DNA of 64,000 bases from Panacagrimonas sp041603235 (GCA_041603235.1 JBFIES010000009.1:1-64000), one strand, 5' to 3'; positions 12,488-21,819 are shown, counted from the first letter of the stretch. The notes: generated by a model not told the origin, from the sequence alone. Program-made: numbers and translations.

Positions 12488-14779
12488 ATGCAGATTCACC
12501 CCGATATCGTGCCCTTGGTCGCTGACCTGAATCCCGCTCAGAAGGAAGCCGTCACGGCTCCGCCCGAGCATCGTCTGGTCCTTGCCGGAGCAGGCTCTGG
12601 CAAGACGCGGGTGCTGGTCCATCGTATTGCCTGGTTGATTGCGGCTGAGAACGCCTCGCCCATGTCGGTTTTGGCGGTCACCTTTACCAACAAGGCCGCC
12701 AGCGAAATGCGCGGCCGTATCGAACAATTGATCACCGTGCCGGTCAGGGCGATGTGGGTGGGTACGTTTCATGGGCTCGCACATCGCATGCTCCGCCTGC
12801 ACTGGAAAGAAGCGGGCCTGGATCAGAATTTCCAGATTCTGGATGCAGACGATCAGCTCCGTTTGGTCAAGCGCGTACTCAAGTCCCTGGAACTTTCCGA
12901 TGAGCAGTGGCCGCCCAGAGTAGTGACGGGGTGGATCAATGCACAAAAGGAAGAAGCGCGTCGCCCTCAGGATTTCGACGATCAGGGAGACTTTACCGAG
13001 CGTCAGTTTGTGCGCATCTACAGCGCTTATCAGCAGGCCTGTGCCAATGCCAGCCTGGTCGACTTCGCCGAGTTGCTACTGCGCGCCTACGAACTGACGC
13101 GGGACAACGAAGACATTCAGCGTCACTACCGGCAGCGCTTTCGCCATCTTCTGGTAGACGAGTTTCAGGACACCAACACGCTGCAATACAGCTGGCTGAA
13201 AGTGCTGGCGGGACGCACCGCGACTCTGTTCGCGGTCGGTGATGATGACCAGAGCATCTATTCCTGGCGAGGTGCTCGCGTCGAGAACATGTCGCGCATG
13301 CAAAGCGACTTCGAAGGCACTGAAGTCATTCGCCTGGAGCAGAACTACCGATCCACCGGCACCATCCTCAAGGCCGCGAATGGCCTGATCGAGAAGAACC
13401 GCAATCGTCTGGGCAAGAATTTGTGGACCGACATGGGCGAGGGTGAAGCAATTTCGCTCTACGGTGGCTTCAACGAGTATGACGAGGCCGAGTTTGTCGC
13501 CAGCCGCGTTCGTGAGCATCTTGATGGGCCTACCCGGCATAGCGACATTGCCATTCTGTATCGCTCCAACGCGCAATCGCGCGTCCTTGAAGAAATGCTC
13601 ATCAAGGCGCGTGTGCCCTATCGTATCTACGGAGGTCTGCGATTCTTCGAGCGACAGGAAATCAAGGACGCACTCGCCTACTTGCGGCTCCTGAACAACC
13701 GCGATGACGACGGCAGCTTTGAGCGATCAGTCAATACACCACCTCGCGGCATTGGTGCCACGACGCTTGAGAAGATCCGCCAGATCTCTCGTGCCAGCAA
13801 AGTCTCCATGTGGAAAGCGGCACAGAATGCGGGCCCGCAATTGGGCCGCTCTGCCGCCAAGGTCAGCCTGTTCCTGCAGTTGATTGACGACTTGCATGAA
13901 CAAACCGCCGATATGGTGCTTTCAGATGCCATGGAAAAAGTCATCGCTCGAAGCGGACTGCGCGAGCACTACCAGAAGAGTGCCCAGAACGTTTCACGGG
14001 GAGGCCGCGGATCGGCCGAACTGGCAGAAGGGCGGCTCGAGAATCTTGACGAACTTGTCAGTGCAGCTCGTAGCTTCGAAGCAGACCCCAGCCTGATTGC
14101 CCAAGAAGAGTTGGAAGAAGGAGAAACTCCAATTCTCGATCCAGTTACGGCATTTCTTACGCATGCGTCGCTGGAGTCTGGAGAAGAGCAGGCGCGAGCG
14201 GGCGAGGATTGTGTGCAGCTGATGACCTTGCACGCTGCCAAGGGCCTGGAGTTTCCAGTGGTATTCATCGTGGGTGTTGAAAGCGGATTGTTTCCATCCA
14301 TGCGCGCCGTTGACGAAGGCAACCTAGAAGAAGAGCGGCGTCTGTTCTACGTGGGCATTACGCGGGCACGCCAGAAACTGTACCTCGCCTATGCCGAGAT
14401 TCGACGTGTCCACGGCGCTGAGCAGATGGGTGGGCCCTCGATGTTCGTCAAGGAGATTCCAGCCGAATGCATCATCGAGACGCGACCTCGGCAGAGCGCC
14501 GGAATGCGTCCGGGTTTTGGAACGCGGGAATCCCAGACTGCTTACGGCCCCGGTGGTCCTTCATTGTTGCGGTCCCATGCCAAGACCCGCATTCACGGTG
14601 CGCCTGATCAGGGGCCGGGCGGGTTCAAGCTCGGTCAGGGTGTGATTCACCCTAAATTTGGTGAGGGCACCATCGTGCGCTTTGATGGAGATGGTGACCG
14701 GGCGCAGGTCGAGATCAATTTTCGCGATGTCGGAACCAAGATTCTGGTGATGGGCTTCGCCAAGTTGCGGGCTGCCTGA
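12488..14779 (+). CDS. uvrD: DNA helicase II UvrD
   Basis: UvrD is a superfamily 1A 3'-5' helicase that unwinds DNA in nucleotide excision and mismatch repair. The 763-residue protein contains LNPAQKEAVTAP (Q motif), Walker A AGAGSGKT, FTNKAASEM (Ia), VDEFQDTN (II, DEXQ type), GDDDQSIYSWRGA (III), RLEQNYRS (IV), HAAKGLEFPVVF (V) and YVGITRARQKLY (VI). The C-terminal GQGVIHPKFGEGTIV and following residues resemble the Tudor-like end that binds RNA polymerase in E. coli UvrD. This end separates it from Rep. It starts downstream of the rpoC terminator on its own, and a tiny ORF begins one base after its stop. Confidence 0.95.
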   Translation: MQIHPDIVPLVADLNPAQKEAVTAPPEHRLVLAGAGSGKTRVLVHRIAWLIAAENASPMSVLAVTFTNKAASEMRGRIEQLITVPVRAMWVGTFHGLAHRMLRLHWKEAGLDQNFQILDADDQLRLVKRVLKSLELSDEQWPPRVVTGWINAQKEEARRPQDFDDQGDFTERQFVRIYSAYQQACANASLVDFAELLLRAYELTRDNEDIQRHYRQRFRHLLVDEFQDTNTLQYSWLKVLAGRTATLFAVGDDDQSIYSWRGARVENMSRMQSDFEGTEVIRLEQNYRSTGTILKAANGLIEKNRNRLGKNLWTDMGEGEAISLYGGFNEYDEAEFVASRVREHLDGPTRHSDIAILYRSNAQSRVLEEMLIKARVPYRIYGGLRFFERQEIKDALAYLRLLNNRDDDGSFERSVNTPPRGIGATTLEKIRQISRASKVSMWKAAQNAGPQLGRSAAKVSLFLQLIDDLHEQTADMVLSDAMEKVIARSGLREHYQKSAQNVSRGGRGSAELAEGRLENLDELVSAARSFEADPSLIAQEELEEGETPILDPVTAFLTHASLESGEEQARAGEDCVQLMTLHAAKGLEFPVVFIVGVESGLFPSMRAVDEGNLEEERRLFYVGITRARQKLYLAYAEIRRVHGAEQMGGPSMFVKEIPAECIIETRPRQSAGMRPGFGTRESQTAYGPGGPSLLRSHAKTRIHGAPDQGPGGFKLGQGVIHPKFGEGTIVRFDGDGDRAQVEINFRDVGTKILVMGFAKLRAA

Positions 14780-14780
14780 G

Positions 14781-14936
14781 ATGCCGCCGGAAATCTTCTG
14801 GCTCATCTGTTTTATCGTGGCCATGCTCGTGGGGCCTTTTGCAGCGCTGCGAGCCGTTTCTGTTTTTCGGCGGCGGCGTGACGCCAGAAAGATGAAACAA
14901 GCTCCCGCTGCGGACCGGGAAACTGATTCAACTTAG
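14781..14936 (+). CDS. Small single-span membrane protein, 51 aa
   Basis: This short ORF starts one base after the uvrD stop (TGAGATG), which suggests translational coupling. The product begins MPPEIFWLICFIVAMLVGPF, a strongly hydrophobic helix near residues 4-27. An arginine cluster follows (FRRRRDAR) and then a polar tail ending in ETDST. The positive charges after the helix predict an outside-N, inside-C topology. I do not recognise a family. Coding is supported by the tight junction with uvrD and the coherent membrane profile, not by homology. mtfA starts 72 bases later. Confidence 0.5.
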   Translation: MPPEIFWLICFIVAMLVGPFAALRAVSVFRRRRDARKMKQAPAADRETDST

Positions 14937-15008
14937 GCAATTCGCCGCGTTTAGGCGTGGCTGAAAAAATCTCGCGCTCATCTCAGTAGCAGTGCAGGAG
15001 AACAAAGG

Positions 15009-15797
15009 ATGCACGGTTTCATGCCCGAAGCCTGGCTTGCCCTGATCATCGCCTTGTATCTGATCTGGCGCTTCTTCAGAAAGCGATCTGCTGATAGCTT
15101 TGAAGCAAGCCGCTCTCCATTGAACTGGAAGCATCTGCTGGAGGACCGTATCCACCTGCTGCAGCGACTCTCGCCCGAGCAACGACAGGATTATCACGAC
15201 AAGGTCCAACAATTTGTCTCGAAAAAGGCCTTTGTCGGATGCGCCGGACTCGAGGTCACTGACGAGATGAAAACGCTGATTGCAGGCTGGGCCTGCCTGC
15301 TCATCTTGCGAAAGGATGCACAGCTGTTTCCGGGCGTCAGAAGCATTCTGATCTATCCCGGCCCCTTTCGCGCCGCCGTGTCAGAGCCCGATGAAAATGG
15401 CCTGGTCGCGGATCAGCCACCGTGGATGAGCGGCGAATCATGGTCAGGGCAAAGAGTGATTTTGTCGTGGCAGGATGTGGAAGCCGCTCTGGACGGTGGT
15501 CCGACCAATGTTGTCGTGCATGAGTTTGCGCACCAATTGGATGATGAATTTCCGCAGAGCGAAGGTGCGCCCCTGTTGCCTGACTATCAGCGGTGGGCAG
15601 AAGTGATGCAGCGAGAGTTTGACGAGCACCGTAGCCAGACGCGTCCATCGCTTCTGGACCCATATGGCGCGGAGAATCCTGCTGAATTCTTCAGCGTTGC
15701 AAGCGAAACCTTCTTCCAGCGAGGCGCCGAGTTTTCTGATCAGCACCCGCATCTGTATCAGCTTCTGGAGGACTATTACGGCATCGAAACGCATTAG
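15009..15797 (+). CDS. mtfA: MtfA-like zinc metallopeptidase (M90 family)
   Basis: MtfA proteins are zinc peptidases; in E. coli MtfA binds the repressor Mlc and so affects glucose uptake. The 262 residues are close to E. coli MtfA (265). The metal site HEFAH is at residues 171-175, followed by QLDDEF, and ASETFFQ near the C-terminus supplies the third ligand region. An N-terminal hydrophobic stretch (about residues 7-23) followed by RFFRKR suggests membrane anchoring. AGGAGAACAAAGG precedes the ATG. Family assignment is firm; the Mlc link cannot be tested here. Confidence 0.9.
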   Translation: MHGFMPEAWLALIIALYLIWRFFRKRSADSFEASRSPLNWKHLLEDRIHLLQRLSPEQRQDYHDKVQQFVSKKAFVGCAGLEVTDEMKTLIAGWACLLILRKDAQLFPGVRSILIYPGPFRAAVSEPDENGLVADQPPWMSGESWSGQRVILSWQDVEAALDGGPTNVVVHEFAHQLDDEFPQSEGAPLLPDYQRWAEVMQREFDEHRSQTRPSLLDPYGAENPAEFFSVASETFFQRGAEFSDQHPHLYQLLEDYYGIETH

Positions 15798-15962
15798 GGC
15801 GCAGTGCGCTTTATGCCTGCATGCGCGTGCTCAAGAAGCAAACACATTTGATCAGGTAAGAGTGTTTACCGAGTCTCATGCATAATGACGCCGAGTGACG
15901 GGTCAATGCCACGAGCGGCTACAAATGGCAATCCGACTACGCCGTATCAGGGTTGAGAGCGC

Positions 15963-18431
15963 ATGAGTACTCCCGCAGTCCTTCTGGACGGGACCTGGGT
16001 CGATAATTTTCGCATTGTGCGAAGGCTGGGCCGTGGTGGCTTCGGTGTCACTTACCTGGCTGAAGAGTTCCGTGAATGGGAGCACGGAGAAGGCGAGCGG
16101 GAAACGACATCTCCCTTACGACAAGTCGTGCTCAAGGAATTTTTTCCTCGTGGCCTAGCGGATCGAGTAGAGGGCAATACTGTCGCCGTATCCACTGATC
16201 TGGAAGGCGCTGAGCAGGGCTTTCAGATGGCGCTCAAGGGCTTCTATCAGGAAGCCGAAGCGCTCATGCGGTTTGATCACCCCAACGTCATCAAGATTTA
16301 TCGGGTATTTCGACGAAATGGCACGGCGTATTTCGTGATGCCATACCTGCAGGGCGAGTCAATGAAGTTGCTGCTCAAGCGCGAAGGCGCGCTGAGCGAG
16401 GCGCGAGCCCGAGCGCTACTGATGCCCGTGCTCGACGGACTCACCCACGCTCACGCTCTGGGGATTCTGCATCGCGACCTGAAGCCCGACAACATCATGA
16501 CGGCGGAGGAGGGGAGCCCGGTACTCATCGACTTCGGCGCCGCGCGCGCGCAGGTGCTAGACGGGTCGGCAGAGTACACAAGACAAAGCGAACTGGTGGC
16601 CTATAGCCCAGGCTACGCCGCACTGGAGCAATATGGCCGTGCAAGCCGTGACAATCCGCATGGTCCGCAGACGGATGTTTACGGCATGGCGGCGGTTCTG
16701 TATCACGCCGTGGTCGGAGAGCCGCCGGTAGAAGCCTCTCAGCGGTCCATGCAGATCACCAATGGTGCCGACGATCCGCTGCTGCCCGCCTCGGAGCGTC
16801 TGCAGGGGGCTAAGGGTTGCAGCGCTGCATTCCTGGCGGCAATTGACTGGGCACTGGAATTGGCCAGCCGAAACCGCCCTCAGACCTTGAGTGTCTTTCG
16901 GGCTGCACTGGATGGCGAAGTTTCCGTCCCCGAGCAGACCAGAATGCGCCTGGCCGCCTTGGGCGTCGAAGGCGCCGCCGACATTGCGCCGCCTGCAGAA
17001 GTGACAGCGCAGGCCTCAGTCCGTGTCGGCGCTGCAGAGCGCGCGCGCCCCCGGCTTGATGCTCCGCAAGGCGCAATCGCTCCCGAAATCAGTGTTCCGG
17101 CGCGCCCCCGCAGCCGGCGACGCAGCCGACTGCTGCCATTGATGTTACTGCTCGCCTTGTGTGCCTTGGCATGGATGTTCGGGCGTGAGCAGATTGAGCA
17201 GGGCCTTCAGGAGCATTTGCCGCAAACTGTTATCGAACGTTTGCCCCCCCAGTTGGTGGCATTTTTCAGTCTCAACCCGGCCAGTGCCGGGAATGCAGAA
17301 GCAGAAACACACGCGGGACCAGAATCAGAACCGCTTGCAGGCCAGCCGGTGCCCAGCGAATCTGAAATGATGCGGGCGGAGGCCAAAGTTTCAGTTGATG
17401 AAGGCGTTAGAGAAGCATACGAAGCCGCTCGGCAGGTGAACTCAGTCCAGGCCTGGCAGGCGTTCAAGGACGCTTTCCCCGATAGTCCGCTGGTTGCTGC
17501 AGCCAGCATTCGCATCGCAGCGCTTACGGCGCAGACCAAGGTCGACAAGCCCGCCAGGCCGGAACAGAAATCCGTTGCACGGCTCGAACCTGCCGCTCCC
17601 AAGGCTGCGCCGCCTCAGTCGATGCGGTCCGTGGCGCCCGCCAGAGCTGCCGCAGTCGAGCCTCCCCTGTCCAGAGGTGGCGTGCGTGACTGCAGCGGTT
17701 GCCCGGAAATGGTCAGTATCCGCGGGGGCAGCTTTCGAATGGGTGATGTCAGTGGCACTGGAGAAGCAGATGAGTTGCCACTGCGAACCGTCAACATCAA
17801 GCCCTTCTACGCTGGGCGTTATGAAGTGACGTTTGATGAATGGAATCGCTGCGTGCGCAGCGGGGCCTGTCCCGCAGCGGAATCTGATGCCGGGTGGGGT
17901 GAAGGCCGTCGTCCGGTGATCAACGTGAGCTGGAACGATGCCCATCGATTCACCCGATGGCTATCCCGACAAAGTGGCAAAAGCTATCGATTGCCCTCGG
18001 AGGCAGAGTTTGAGTACCTGAATCGCGCGGGTTCTGAAGCGGCCTATCCCTGGGGCAATGATGGCGCTTCGGCTTGCACCTATGCGAACGTGGCAGACGC
18101 TCAGGCCAAGCGACGTAAACCCAAGTGGAGCACGTTCGCCTGTGATGATGGCAATCCGTATACCGCTACGGTTGGCAGTTATCGGTCTAATGCGTTCGGT
18201 CTTTTCGATGTAAGCGGCAATGTCTGGGAATGGACCCAGGACTGTTACGCAAGCTACAGAAATGCGCCCACCGATGGCGCTGCACACAACCCCCGCAACT
18301 GCGCGCGTCGCGTCGTTCGTGGCGGTTCCTGGAGCGATGCCAGGCGCAACCTACGTTCGGCCGACCGTACCGCGAGTGCCCCCACGGCGCGGCTCAACAT
18401 CGTTGGCTTGCGCGTGGTGCGAGAGCCCTAG
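15963..18431 (+). CDS. Ser/Thr protein kinase fused to a membrane helix and FGE-like domain
   Basis: The first 320 residues form a Hanks-type kinase. It has a glycine loop GRGGFG (23-28), lysine K58, HRDLKPDN (170-177), DFG (190-192) and an SPGYAALEQY activation-segment end, so it looks catalytically complete. One membrane helix lies near residues 389-406. A Pro/Ala-rich linker then leads to a C-terminal formylglycine-generating-enzyme (SUMF1) fold from about residue 580. Its marks are GGSFRMG, YEVTFDEW, RLPSEAEFEY, GNVWEWTQDCY and VVRGGSW. The two catalytic cysteines of true FGE enzymes are absent: the expected places read NLRSADRT and GLRVVRE. The predicted topology puts the kinase in the cytoplasm and the FGE-like domain in the periplasm, as in a receptor kinase. 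No partner phosphatase is adjacent. Confidence 0.9.
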   Translation: MSTPAVLLDGTWVDNFRIVRRLGRGGFGVTYLAEEFREWEHGEGERETTSPLRQVVLKEFFPRGLADRVEGNTVAVSTDLEGAEQGFQMALKGFYQEAEALMRFDHPNVIKIYRVFRRNGTAYFVMPYLQGESMKLLLKREGALSEARARALLMPVLDGLTHAHALGILHRDLKPDNIMTAEEGSPVLIDFGAARAQVLDGSAEYTRQSELVAYSPGYAALEQYGRASRDNPHGPQTDVYGMAAVLYHAVVGEPPVEASQRSMQITNGADDPLLPASERLQGAKGCSAAFLAAIDWALELASRNRPQTLSVFRAALDGEVSVPEQTRMRLAALGVEGAADIAPPAEVTAQASVRVGAAERARPRLDAPQGAIAPEISVPARPRSRRRSRLLPLMLLLALCALAWMFGREQIEQGLQEHLPQTVIERLPPQLVAFFSLNPASAGNAEAETHAGPESEPLAGQPVPSESEMMRAEAKVSVDEGVREAYEAARQVNSVQAWQAFKDAFPDSPLVAAASIRIAALTAQTKVDKPARPEQKSVARLEPAAPKAAPPQSMRSVAPARAAAVEPPLSRGGVRDCSGCPEMVSIRGGSFRMGDVSGTGEADELPLRTVNIKPFYAGRYEVTFDEWNRCVRSGACPAAESDAGWGEGRRPVINVSWNDAHRFTRWLSRQSGKSYRLPSEAEFEYLNRAGSEAAYPWGNDGASACTYANVADAQAKRRKPKWSTFACDDGNPYTATVGSYRSNAFGLFDVSGNVWEWTQDCYASYRNAPTDGAAHNPRNCARRVVRGGSWSDARRNLRSADRTASAPTARLNIVGLRVVREP

Positions 18432-18485
18432 GCCGAGGCCTGCTGCAAAGCTTCGCTCACAGCGAATGATCGCTGCCGCGTGTCT

Positions 18486-19130
18486 TCAGGGCTGACGAAT
18501 CACCCGACCGTCATAGCCATTGATCTTGAGCTGCGCCAGGGCAGCTTGTGCACTTTCCAGGCTGTCGCGTGGTCCGATGCGAACCCGGTGCCAGGTTTCG
18601 TTCTGCTGTCCCGTGACGGTCTCTATGCGCGCTTCAATGCCCGATAGCGCGAGATTGGCCTTGTGCTTCTCTGCGTTCTCAGCATCGCGAAACGAGCCGG
18701 CAAGGATCAGATATTTCTCACCCTTGCTCGCAGGTTTGGCGGCCTGAATGCTCTGTGACGGCTCAGGCTGAGCTGGTGCCACGACCGGCGGCTTTTCTTC
18801 TTTTCTGGGTGCAGGTTTGGGCGGTACTGGTCGTGCTGGAGCGGGTGCAGGGTCGCCAGACACCACGACCTGTTCTTCTTCGAGCAATGTGTAGAAATCA
18901 AAGCGAGGGTCTTCCTTGGGTGGAATTTCGACCCTGGGTTTCTTTACCTGTCCTGCGGGTGGAGCAGTGACCTTGGCTGAGGGAATAGGCTGTGCCGGAC
19001 GCGTGATGTAGACCACCACCGCAATGAACAAGCCGATGGTCAATCCGGAAACGAGCCAGATCCAGCCCGGCAGGCCGGCTGGCTTTCTGGCAGATGTGCG
19101 CCTGTCGCGTCCTGCGTAGTCGCGCGCCAT
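18486..19130 (-). CDS. ftsN: FtsN-like SPOR domain protein
   Basis: SPOR proteins bind denuded peptidoglycan at the division septum, and FtsN activates septal synthesis. The 214 residues have a short cytoplasmic tail rich in Arg and Lys and one membrane helix (about residues 21-42). The segment DPRFDFYTLLEEEQVVV near residue 80 is typical of FtsN-like proteins. A Pro/Lys-rich periplasmic linker leads to a C-terminal SPOR domain (YLILAGSFRDAENAEKHKA, WHRVRIGP). It lies just downstream of argS on the same strand, the usual argS-ftsN arrangement. FtsN identity rests on that context plus architecture. Confidence 0.85.
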   Translation of the reverse strand: MARDYAGRDRRTSARKPAGLPGWIWLVSGLTIGLFIAVVVYITRPAQPIPSAKVTAPPAGQVKKPRVEIPPKEDPRFDFYTLLEEEQVVVSGDPAPAPARPVPPKPAPRKEEKPPVVAPAQPEPSQSIQAAKPASKGEKYLILAGSFRDAENAEKHKANLALSGIEARIETVTGQQNETWHRVRIGPRDSLESAQAALAQLKINGYDGRVIRQP

Positions 19131-19222
19131 CAGCGTGTCACCATCGTTGGTTGCTGCAGGTGCGGCGGTCGTCGCAGCGTCTTGGCTTGAGGTTCATCGT
19201 TGAACAGCATCGTCATCAGTAT

Positions 19223-21004
19223 CTACATGGATTCCGGTTGCGAGACGCCCAGCAGATCCAGGCCGTTGACCAGAACCTGGCGAGTCGCAGTAATCAGTGC
19301 AAGGCGTGCTGTCTGAAGCTCGGCGTCTTCGACAAGAAATTTGTGCGCGTTGTAGTAACTGTGCAGGGCGTCTGCAAGATCACGCAGGTAGAAGGCCAGC
19401 AGGTGCGGTGCGTACTGGCTGGCTGAGGCCTGCAAGGTCTGCGCATAGCGTTGCAGAACGGTCAGCAGATGTTTTTCCTGTGGCTCGATCAGGCGGTGCA
19501 GGCTGCTTGTTGCAGAAGCGGCATCAAAACTCTGGCCGCGCTCCTGCAGCTGACGGAATACCGAGCAGATACGCGCGTGTGCGTACTGTACGTAGTACAC
19601 GGGATTATCATTTGACTGTGAACGCGCCAGTTCGATGTCGAACTCAAGATGCTGATCGTGCGAACGCATCAGATAGAAGAATCGTGTCGCGTCCTTGCCG
19701 GCTTCGCTGATCAGGTCCTGCAGGGTGACGAAGTTGCCGCTGCGCTTGCCCATGCGTCCGGACGACAGGGTGACAAACTGCATCAGCTGCACGCGCAGTG
19801 CATCTTTGCGCCCGGTCAGGGCTTCGATTGCGGCGCGCACGCGGGCAATGTAGCCGTGATGATCCGCGCCCCACACGTCCAGCAGCAGCGGATATCCCCG
19901 GTCGAGCTTGTCGACGTGATAGGCCAGGTCATTGGCAAAGTAGGTGGCCGCGCCATCGGCCTTGAACAGTACGCGGTCTTTTTCATCGCCCAGTTCGCTG
20001 GTTCGTAGCCAGGTCGCGCCGTCGTTCTCAAAAACGTGACCACCCTCGCGCAGGCGGTCAATTGCGGTGCGCGCAAATCCAGACTCAACGAGGCTGCGCT
20101 CCGAGTACCACTGATCAAAACGGACGCCAAAATTTTCCAGCGTGCTTCGGATGGCGGCGAGCTGCTTTTCCAATGCCAGTTTCTGGACCTGCTGATAGGC
20201 ATCGTCGCCGAGTAAGCTGCGCGCACGCAGGATCAGGCCATCGAGAAGGGCTTCCTGTGAGTTCTTGGCTTCTGCCTTGCCGGCGTCGTCTTCGCCTTCT
20301 GCGGCCACGCGCTCTGGCGCAAGGCCATCAAAGACTGCGGCGCTGGCGTGCCGCAGAGCATCGCCTTGCTGCGATTTGAGTTCGTCACTGGTCTCGCGGA
20401 TGTAATCCGAAGGGTAGCCACGAGCGGGAAAATCGAAAGTCTCTCCGCAAGCCTGCAGATAGCGTAGCCAGACGCTGACGGTGAGAATGTCGACCTGGCG
20501 ACCGGCATCGTTGACGTAATACTCGCGGTGCACATCCCAGCCGCAGGCTTGCAGGATGTTTGCCAGAGAATCTCCATAGGCCGCACCACGACCGTGGCCG
20601 ACGTGCATCGGGCCAGTGGGATTTGCAGAAACGTACTCGACGAGAATTTTTCCGTGGCTGGCATCACTGCGGCCAAACGCCTTGCCCTCGCGCAAAATGT
20701 CTGCCGCTACCACCTGAAACGCCGCTGGCGTCATGAAGAAATTGATGAAGCCCGGGCCTGCCAGCTCTGTTTTCTCAATCCACTCAGATGCGGGCATGTG
20801 ATCGAGCAGCATCTGCGCGATGACGCGAGGTGGCTTGCCCAGCGGCTTGGCAATGACCAGTGCGAGATTGGTCGCGAAATCGCCGTGGCGTGGGTCGCGA
20901 GCGGCATCGATCTGCATGCCTGAGGGCAGACTCAGGTCTTGCTTGAGTTCCCCGGATACCGAGGCCAATGCCTGTGCAAGCAAGGCTTGTAGATGGGATT
21001 TCAT
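19223..21004 (-). CDS. argS: Arginyl-tRNA synthetase
   Basis: ArgS charges tRNA-Arg with arginine. The 593-residue class I enzyme carries the HIGH-type motif in PTGPMHVGHGRGA and the KMSK-equivalent in GRMGKRSGNFV. The N-terminal Add-1 domain includes RHGDFATNLAL, which is typical of ArgS. The C-terminal DALR anticodon-binding domain includes YVQYAHARI. The length matches E. coli (577). It is followed on the same strand by the SPOR protein gene after 92 bases. Confidence 0.98.
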   Translation of the reverse strand: MKSHLQALLAQALASVSGELKQDLSLPSGMQIDAARDPRHGDFATNLALVIAKPLGKPPRVIAQMLLDHMPASEWIEKTELAGPGFINFFMTPAAFQVVAADILREGKAFGRSDASHGKILVEYVSANPTGPMHVGHGRGAAYGDSLANILQACGWDVHREYYVNDAGRQVDILTVSVWLRYLQACGETFDFPARGYPSDYIRETSDELKSQQGDALRHASAAVFDGLAPERVAAEGEDDAGKAEAKNSQEALLDGLILRARSLLGDDAYQQVQKLALEKQLAAIRSTLENFGVRFDQWYSERSLVESGFARTAIDRLREGGHVFENDGATWLRTSELGDEKDRVLFKADGAATYFANDLAYHVDKLDRGYPLLLDVWGADHHGYIARVRAAIEALTGRKDALRVQLMQFVTLSSGRMGKRSGNFVTLQDLISEAGKDATRFFYLMRSHDQHLEFDIELARSQSNDNPVYYVQYAHARICSVFRQLQERGQSFDAASATSSLHRLIEPQEKHLLTVLQRYAQTLQASASQYAPHLLAFYLRDLADALHSYYNAHKFLVEDAELQTARLALITATRQVLVNGLDLLGVSQPESM

Positions 21005-21298
21005 GAAAGAGCAGGCAAGGGAATATCGCGTGAGGGGAATTCGGGCGCGGAAGTTTATCCCGCGAGCCTCACATCGTCATGCGAAGTCGCAGGTTCAGCG
21101 CGGTATATCAGGCCTGTGTGCTGATGATTGAGGGCACTGTGACCGCCGTAAAACTGTCCAGGCGACGTGATGATTGCGGTTGTCGGCCTCAGGCCTACGT
21201 CTATCGGCGTTGGGGTTTCAGCCGCGCGCGGCGGAGGCAAGATGAACCTGTCACCGCAACGAGTCGCTCAGATTCAATGCACATGGGAGGCAAAGACC
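21005..21298. other. Intergenic region upstream of argS, no convincing gene
   Basis: This is the left half of a 650-base gap between argS (leftward) and the rubredoxin gene (rightward). Open frames here have no recognisable motifs. An ATG at 21242 with GGAGG four bases upstream is in frame with the small ORF at 21299 and could extend it to 52 residues. The right part of the gap holds that ORF and a hairpin. Confidence 0.5.
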
Positions 21299-21400
21299 AT
21301 GAAGCGACAACGCAAGAAGCAGGTATTGAGTTTGACGCGTTGGATCATGCTCAGCGCACTAATGCTGGTGACCGTGCCGATCGAGGCCATGCTGATTTGA
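21299..21400 (+). CDS. Candidate 33-aa membrane peptide
   Basis: GGGAGG (21285-21290) lies eight bases before the ATG, a strong ribosome-binding site. The peptide starts MKRQRKKQVLSLTRW and continues into one hydrophobic segment of about 17 residues ending in PIEAMLI. So it is a basic head plus one membrane helix. An upstream in-frame ATG at 21242 also has GGAGG, at shorter spacing. A hairpin with a T-rich tail lies 94 bases downstream. I recognise no family; it could be a small stress peptide or a toxin-like peptide. It is too short for codon statistics. Confidence 0.35.
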   Translation: MKRQRKKQVLSLTRWIMLSALMLVTVPIEAMLI

Positions 21401-21493
21401 GTGCAGCATCAATCGACGACATCGACAAGTTTTGAGGCGCACAACGCGCGCTTCAAGCGGCCAGAGAGTCCGCAATCAGTCTCTCCCCCCTGA

Positions 21494-21526
21494 CCGGGTC
21501 CGGTACGCCGACCCGGTATTCTTTTG
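21494..21526 (+). terminator. Candidate terminator downstream of the small ORF
   Basis: ACCGGGTC (21494-21501) pairs with GACCCGGT (21511-21518) over a 9-base loop, followed by ATTCTTTTG. The T run is interrupted, so efficiency is uncertain. It would insulate rubredoxin from the small ORF. Confidence 0.5.
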
Positions 21527-21654
21527 CCTGCGATTCGGGGAGTGCGTGTGCTGCGCGGAATCAAAAGTGTCGAAAAGACGGTAAAAATGCGTAAAATTCG
21601 CCGCCCTTGCTGGGAAGGCCTGTATTCCCGGCACCGACAAGTCTGAGAAACCTA

Positions 21655-21819
21655 ATGAAGAGATGGCGTTGTTTGGTCTGCGATTTTGAATACGATGAAG
21701 CCAAAGGGCTGCCCGACGAGGGCATCGCGCCGGGTACGGCGTGGGAAGACGTGCCAGAGTCCTGGACTTGCCCTGACTGCGGCGCAGCCAAGTCAGATTT
21801 CGACATGGTGGAAGTCTGA
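21655..21819 (+). CDS. Rubredoxin
   Basis: Rubredoxins are small one-iron electron carriers; in alkane degraders they feed electrons to alkane hydroxylases. The 54-residue product has the two cysteine pairs CLVC (residues 6-9) and CPDC (39-42) that bind the single iron. GTAWEDVPESWTCPDC is a typical family signature, and the length matches single-domain rubredoxins. No alkB or rubredoxin reductase is adjacent, so its partner is unknown. It converges on zapD. Confidence 0.95.
   Translation: MKRWRCLVCDFEYDEAKGLPDEGIAPGTAWEDVPESWTCPDCGAAKSDFDMVEV

Noticed and set aside
21079..21435. 118-aa ORF in the argS-rubredoxin gap
   Set aside because: No motifs and no ribosome-binding site; the better supported small ORF at 21299 is in another frame.
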